A stretch of DNA of 8,173 nucleotides from JAKLDO01 sp035354435 (lineage in GTDB: Bacteria; UBP6; UBA1177), in the NCBI GenBank assembly GCA_035354435.1, contig DAOQAY010000126.1:1-8173 (forward strand), read 5' to 3'. The stretch's first letter is position 1; each line of letters begins with the position of its first letter. Positions 5,200 to 8,173 of the stretch are shown piece by piece. The notes under the pieces were generated by a model that made no database searches, was not told the DNA's origin, and worked only from the letters and a program-made list of their open reading frames with translations. The translations under genes and the position numbers were made by a program.

Positions 5200-6670
5200 A
5201 TCCATAAGCCGCAACGGATGAAAATCTTATTCTTTTCCGAATATTGTCGCACTCTTCCGGGTTTATCATTTCAGGCGTGTGAATCGAAATAAGTTTATTT
5301 ATACCGCATTCTGAGGATGCTTTTTCAAGTTTTTGAACAAATTTGTCATTGATATCAGGATTGTATCTGAATCTGTCAAAAACGATTCTACCTTCTCCTG
5401 ATTTCTGAACGATGCAAAAAGCTTTTTCATAGAAAGCCGCAGGTCTTTTTAAAAGATCTTCAGATTGCTGAAAATTGAAATAAAATGGCAGAAGAAAAGT
5501 CAGGTTAAGAATTATGAAAGCTGGTTTCAGTTCCTTTTTTGAAAATAAAGCACAGAAAAAAAACAGAACAAACAGAAATTTTATTAAAAACGGAGGATCG
5601 ATCATTGGAATTAAAGATGTTGATGCATAATCTCCAAAGAAATTTATTGAAAATGATGCCGGAGATATCAAACTGTCAGCAATTATCAGTAAAAATCTGG
5701 AGATATTGCTCGAAAAAGGAATTATAAACTGCGCAGCCGTCACGAAAGGCAGGGAAATTGATACAATCGGGATCACTAGAAGATTTACAAGCGGAGATGA
5801 AAGAGGGTAGCTTCCGTTGAGTGATGAACTTACAGGAATGAGAATGTAATTTAAAATTATTGATGCCGATATCATTTTTATTGTGATGGATCGTGGTAGA
5901 ATGTTCCATGTTTTTATTATTGTTGCGACACAAAGAGCGCTCATGATAAAGCTGAGGCTTATCGTGCTTTTCGGAATTATTACACAGACGGCGGTTATGG
6001 AATATAAAAAAAGTGAAACTGTGAAGGGTTTTTTTCCTGTTAAAATGTAAAGATCAAAAAAGAGTATAAAAATGAGAGCCCGCAGTGTCGGAATTGATGC
6101 TCCGGTGATAAAAAAGTAGAAAAAAGACATCAGTATTTTTACTGTGATGGATAAGATCATCAAATGTGTCGGTCTCATTAATGAGAACAGGCTGAATATT
6201 TTTAAAAGGTAGTTGATCATAATGACCATTAATCCTACATGGAATGCCGAAATTGCGACAATGTGCATTGTTCCGGTGTTAATAAGGTTCTGCCTGAATA
6301 AATATGAAAAGGTTCTTCTGCCTGTTGTAAGGGCGGAAAGAAATTCACGGTTTTTAAGTTTATCAGTGAACATATTTAACTGACTTTTATATGAGTTGAT
6401 GATGTCAGGAGCGGGAATATTGTTCAAATAGCCATATCCGTCAAATAGCAGATCCCGTTGAAAAACAGCCATCCCTGAAATGGCGATAAAGAAATAGAAA
6501 AGTAACATATGTCGGTCGATTTGCAAGTAATTACAGTGTGTTGTGCTGATTAACAATAAGAGCAGCGCTACTATAAATGCCGGAAAAGGAAAAAAATAAT
6601 GCAGAAAGAAAAGAACGGGTGTTGAAATATGTGCCAGTGCTTTGATTTTTTCACGAACCTCGGTTTTCAT
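5126..6670 (-). CDS. comEC: ComEC/Rec2-type DNA uptake channel with degenerate C-terminal domain
   Basis: ComEC forms the inner-membrane channel through which single-stranded DNA enters during natural transformation. This 514-residue protein is largely hydrophobic. Membrane segments are visible near residues 17-42, 54-70, 137-160, 168-190, 196-210, 217-232, 238-252, 265-282, 292-320, 325-340, 360-376 and 383-399. Competence-domain hallmarks are NTGTMHIVAISAFHVGLM (131-148, matching the family pattern HxxAxSGxHVG with Gly changed to Ala), GASIPTLRALIF (190-201) and NLLVIPIVSISLP (296-308). Family members with all domains are about 700-800 residues and end in a metallo-beta-lactamase domain. 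Here only about 105 residues follow the last membrane segment, and they lack the HxHxDH motif. The ATG at 6670 has no evident Shine-Dalgarno. The 3' end overlaps the opposing 2H gene by 74 bases. No other competence gene is visible, so a transformation role rests on family alone. Confidence 0.85.
   Translation of the reverse strand: MKTEVREKIKALAHISTPVLFFLHYFFPFPAFIVALLLLLISTTHCNYLQIDRHMLLFYFFIAISGMAVFQRDLLFDGYGYLNNIPAPDIINSYKSQLNMFTDKLKNREFLSALTTGRRTFSYLFRQNLINTGTMHIVAISAFHVGLMVIMINYLLKIFSLFSLMRPTHLMILSITVKILMSFFYFFITGASIPTLRALIFILFFDLYILTGKKPFTVSLFLYSITAVCVIIPKSTISLSFIMSALCVATIIKTWNILPRSITIKMISASIILNYILIPVSSSLNGSYPLSSPLVNLLVIPIVSISLPFVTAAQFIIPFSSNISRFLLIIADSLISPASFSINFFGDYASTSLIPMIDPPFLIKFLFVLFFFCALFSKKELKPAFIILNLTFLLPFYFNFQQSEDLLKRPAAFYEKAFCIVQKSGEGRIVFDRFRYNPDINDKFVQKLEKASSECGINKLISIHTPEMINPEECDNIRKRIRFSSVAAYGFNEYHFYEEYHAYGSTGPDCDHIP
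5158..5209. repeat. Nested short direct repeats at colliding gene ends
   Basis: ATCCATAAGC occurs at 5158-5167 and 5200-5209, 42 bases apart. Between the two, ATGATATTC occurs at 5168-5176 and 5186-5194, 18 bases apart. Both distances are multiples of three. In the ComEC frame the repeats encode AYG...EYH...EYH...AYG; in the 2H frame they encode IHK and HDI/NDI, and the 2H stop falls just before the last copy. The pattern suggests local duplication in the overlap of the two convergent genes. Confidence 0.6.
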
Positions 6671-6724
6671 AAAAATAACATTAATAAAATAAAATAAATC
6701 GTCAATTAAAAAAATGTGTCTAAC

Positions 6725-6753
6725 TTGAAAAAATAAATTCTCTTTGGTAGACT
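6725..6753 (+). promoter_or_regulatory. Candidate promoter of glnA
   Basis: TTGAAA (6725-6730) and TAGACT (6748-6753) are separated by 17 bases and match the sigma-70 hexamers at 4 of 6 positions each. Transcription would begin near 6760, about 30 bases before the ATG. The match is moderate and no GG-N10-GC type sigma-54 element is seen, so regulation by nitrogen cannot be inferred. Confidence 0.4.
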
Positions 6754-6780
6754 GTACCTCCTTAACTGTTTATTGATGAT

Positions 6781-6785
6781 GGAGG
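6781..6785 (+). promoter_or_regulatory. glnA ribosome binding site
   Basis: GGAGG lies 6 bases before the ATG at 6792 and fixes that start. It is complementary to CCTCC at 6757-6761, so it could be paired in a transcript that begins upstream of 6757. Confidence 0.8.
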
Positions 6786-6791
6786 CTGGGA

Positions 6792-8144
6792 ATGAATATC
6801 CGTAAGTATGACGGAAAAATGGAAAGTATAGACTTTCTTGACATGTTGATGCTTGATATTTATGGCAATATCCGCCATGTTACAATTCCAAAAGGATATA
6901 TTAATGACAAAGTGTTGAAGCAGGGTATCGGATTTGATGCATCAAATTTTGGTTTTGCCAAAGTAACAAAATCGGATATGCTCGCCAGACCTGATATGTC
7001 AACAGCGTTTGTTGAAGAAAAAAGCGGTTATTCCATTCTTCATGTTCTGTGTGACATTTATCTTCTCGAAGGTGAACTTTTTGATCAGTATCCGAGATTT
7101 ATTGCAAAAAAAACGCTCGAATTTCTCAGGAATGAAAATATAGCTGATGATGCTAAAATGCTTGTTGAACTTGAATTTCACATGTTCGAAGATGTCAAAT
7201 ATGCCGCTGATTTCAGTCACTCATATTACAAGATCCAGAGTGCAGAAGGTATCGGAACTGACTATGATGATCTGCCGCGTTTCAATATTCATAAAGGCTA
7301 TCATAGAATTTATCCTGATGACAGATACTTTACTGTCAGAAATGATATTGTTGTCGCACTCGAAGCTGTAGGAATTCCGGTTAAATATCACCATCATGAA
7401 GTGGGAGCGGCACAGCTTGAGATAGAGCTTAATTTTATGTCAATTCCGGATGCTGCTGACAAGGTGAGTCTTGCAAAATGGATTGCATCAAATGTTGCAA
7501 ATGAGCACGGACTTTTCATAACATTCATGCCTAAACCGATCTACAAAGCGGCAGGTAACGGGATGCATGTGCATCAGTTTCTTGAGAAAAAAGGAAAAAC
7601 GATCTTTGCAGGCGAGGCTCTTCATGGATTGACAACGGAAGCGCTTGCTTATATTGCCGGACTTCTTGATCACAGCCTGACAGGATCTCTGCTTGCGTTT
7701 GCGAATCCCAGCACAAACTCATATAAACGACTTGTTCCTGGTTATGAGGCTCCGGTGAGTGCGACATTTGCCAAGGCTTCGAGAGAAGCTTCTGTCAGGA
7801 TCCCCGGATATCTTCCGAAAGGTGAAGAGAGGATAGAGTACAGGACTGGTGATGCCACGGCGAACATTTATTATTTCCTCAGCGCGATGGTGCTTGCAGG
7901 AGTTGACGGCATAAAGAAAGGACGGGACCCTGTGGCTTCAAATTATGATGATCCGCATAACGGGAAGGTGTTCCCGCTCAGCCTGAATGCGGTACTTGAC
8001 GGTCTGCAGAACGATAAGGAATATCTGAAACCGTCATTCCCTGAAGCGCTGATAAATCTATGGGTGAAGATAAAAAAGGACGAAGCGGAATATGTCTACA
8101 ACGCCCCGACACCTCAGGAATATGAACTTTATTTCAAATGCTGA
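6792..8144 (+). CDS. glnA: Type I glutamine synthetase (alpha-like)
   Basis: Glutamine synthetase makes glutamine from glutamate, ammonia and ATP and is normally a dodecamer in the cytoplasm. At 450 residues this has the length of the GSI-alpha group. The N-terminal beta-grasp domain includes GFDASNFGFAKVTKSDM (47-63; the usual serine pair is changed to Ser-Asn). The catalytic domain shows VELEFHMF (125-132), HHEVGAAQLEIE (201-212, Glu203 and Glu210), NGMHVHQ (256-262, His259), NPSTNSYKRLVPGYEAPV (305-322, Arg313) and RIEYRTGDATAN (347-358, Glu349 and Arg351). These keep the metal- and glutamate-binding residues. The tail lacks the adenylylation-tyrosine motif of GSI-beta enzymes. Deviations are YKAAGNG for YGDNGSG, SREA where NRSA is usual, and GD for PD. 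The enzyme probably is a real glutamine synthetase, but a related gamma-glutamyl-amine ligase cannot be excluded. GGAGG six bases upstream fixes the start; no nitrogen gene such as glnB is in view. Confidence 0.88.
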   Translation: MNIRKYDGKMESIDFLDMLMLDIYGNIRHVTIPKGYINDKVLKQGIGFDASNFGFAKVTKSDMLARPDMSTAFVEEKSGYSILHVLCDIYLLEGELFDQYPRFIAKKTLEFLRNENIADDAKMLVELEFHMFEDVKYAADFSHSYYKIQSAEGIGTDYDDLPRFNIHKGYHRIYPDDRYFTVRNDIVVALEAVGIPVKYHHHEVGAAQLEIELNFMSIPDAADKVSLAKWIASNVANEHGLFITFMPKPIYKAAGNGMHVHQFLEKKGKTIFAGEALHGLTTEALAYIAGLLDHSLTGSLLAFANPSTNSYKRLVPGYEAPVSATFAKASREASVRIPGYLPKGEERIEYRTGDATANIYYFLSAMVLAGVDGIKKGRDPVASNYDDPHNGKVFPLSLNAVLDGLQNDKEYLKPSFPEALINLWVKIKKDEAEYVYNAPTPQEYELYFKC

Positions 8145-8173
8145 TCATTTTTTAAGAAGGCCTTTCAGATTGA

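Larger units (their letters stand above)
6671..6791. other. Divergent intergenic region between comEC and glnA
   Basis: These 121 very AT-rich bases lie between two outward-reading genes. On the plus strand they hold a candidate glnA promoter (6725-6753), a CCTCC (6757-6761) complementary to the Shine-Dalgarno, and the ribosome binding site (6781-6785). On the minus strand TTGACG (about 6697-6702) resembles a -35 box for comEC, but no good -10 stands at a proper distance. No reading frame is credible. Confidence 0.55.

Noticed and set aside
7488..7767. Antisense frames inside glnA
   Set aside because: They run opposite conserved glutamine synthetase motifs and are explained by codon structure of the real gene.
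8145..8173. T-run and AAGGCCTT palindrome after glnA as a terminator or new ribosome binding site
   Set aside because: The T-run precedes the palindrome and the palindrome has no loop. AAGAAGG could serve a gene beyond the window, but no start codon is visible.
1..8173. CRISPR array, tRNA, insertion sequence, prophage or known defence system
   Set aside because: No regularly spaced repeats, cloverleaf-like gaps, transposase or integrase motifs or terminal inverted repeats were seen; nearly all DNA is used by recognisable genes.

Overview
The window reads as ordinary chromosomal DNA from an AT-rich bacterium with dense, operon-packed genes. No ribosomal RNA, tRNA, insertion sequence, integrase, phage gene or CRISPR array is visible. 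The taxon cannot be fixed from this sequence. A GreA/RecG pair, a type I (alpha-like) glutamine synthetase, an ECF sigma factor with an apparent anti-sigma partner and a ComEC-type channel fit many bacterial phyla.

Layout. Positions 1-590 (minus strand) hold an ECF sigma factor and, overlapping its stop codon, the first 16 codons of what looks like its zinc-finger anti-sigma factor, cut by the window edge. Positions 681-1817 (minus) hold a HisC-type PLP aminotransferase that may be co-transcribed with the sigma factor. A divergent intergenic region (1818-2068) carries a good sigma-70-type promoter and two perfect inverted repeats. It leads into a plus-strand operon: greA (2069-2542), recG starting on the next base (2543-4648), and a small 2H-phosphoesterase-like protein 8 bases later (4657-5199). 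Facing this operon, and overlapping its 3' end by 74 bases, is a ComEC/Rec2-type membrane protein (5126-6670, minus). A second divergent region (6671-6791) separates it from a plus-strand glutamine synthetase (6792-8144). The last 29 bases hold no recognisable feature.

Function. The greA-recG-2H operon joins rescue of stalled transcription (GreA), remodelling of stalled replication forks and R-loops (RecG) and a predicted RNA or cyclic-phosphate processing protein. ComEC is the inner-membrane channel for single-stranded DNA uptake. Glutamine synthetase assimilates ammonia. The sigma/anti-sigma pair is a typical envelope or redox stress switch. The joint placement does not by itself show a shared pathway.

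I did not find a convincing new defence or mobile system. The points most worth a second look are: a vestigial, apparently dead metallo-beta-lactamase tail on ComEC; a nested direct-repeat cluster where the ComEC and 2H genes collide; loss of the second HxT motif in the 2H protein; atypical active-site loop residues in the glutamine synthetase; and several candidate operator or leader structures.
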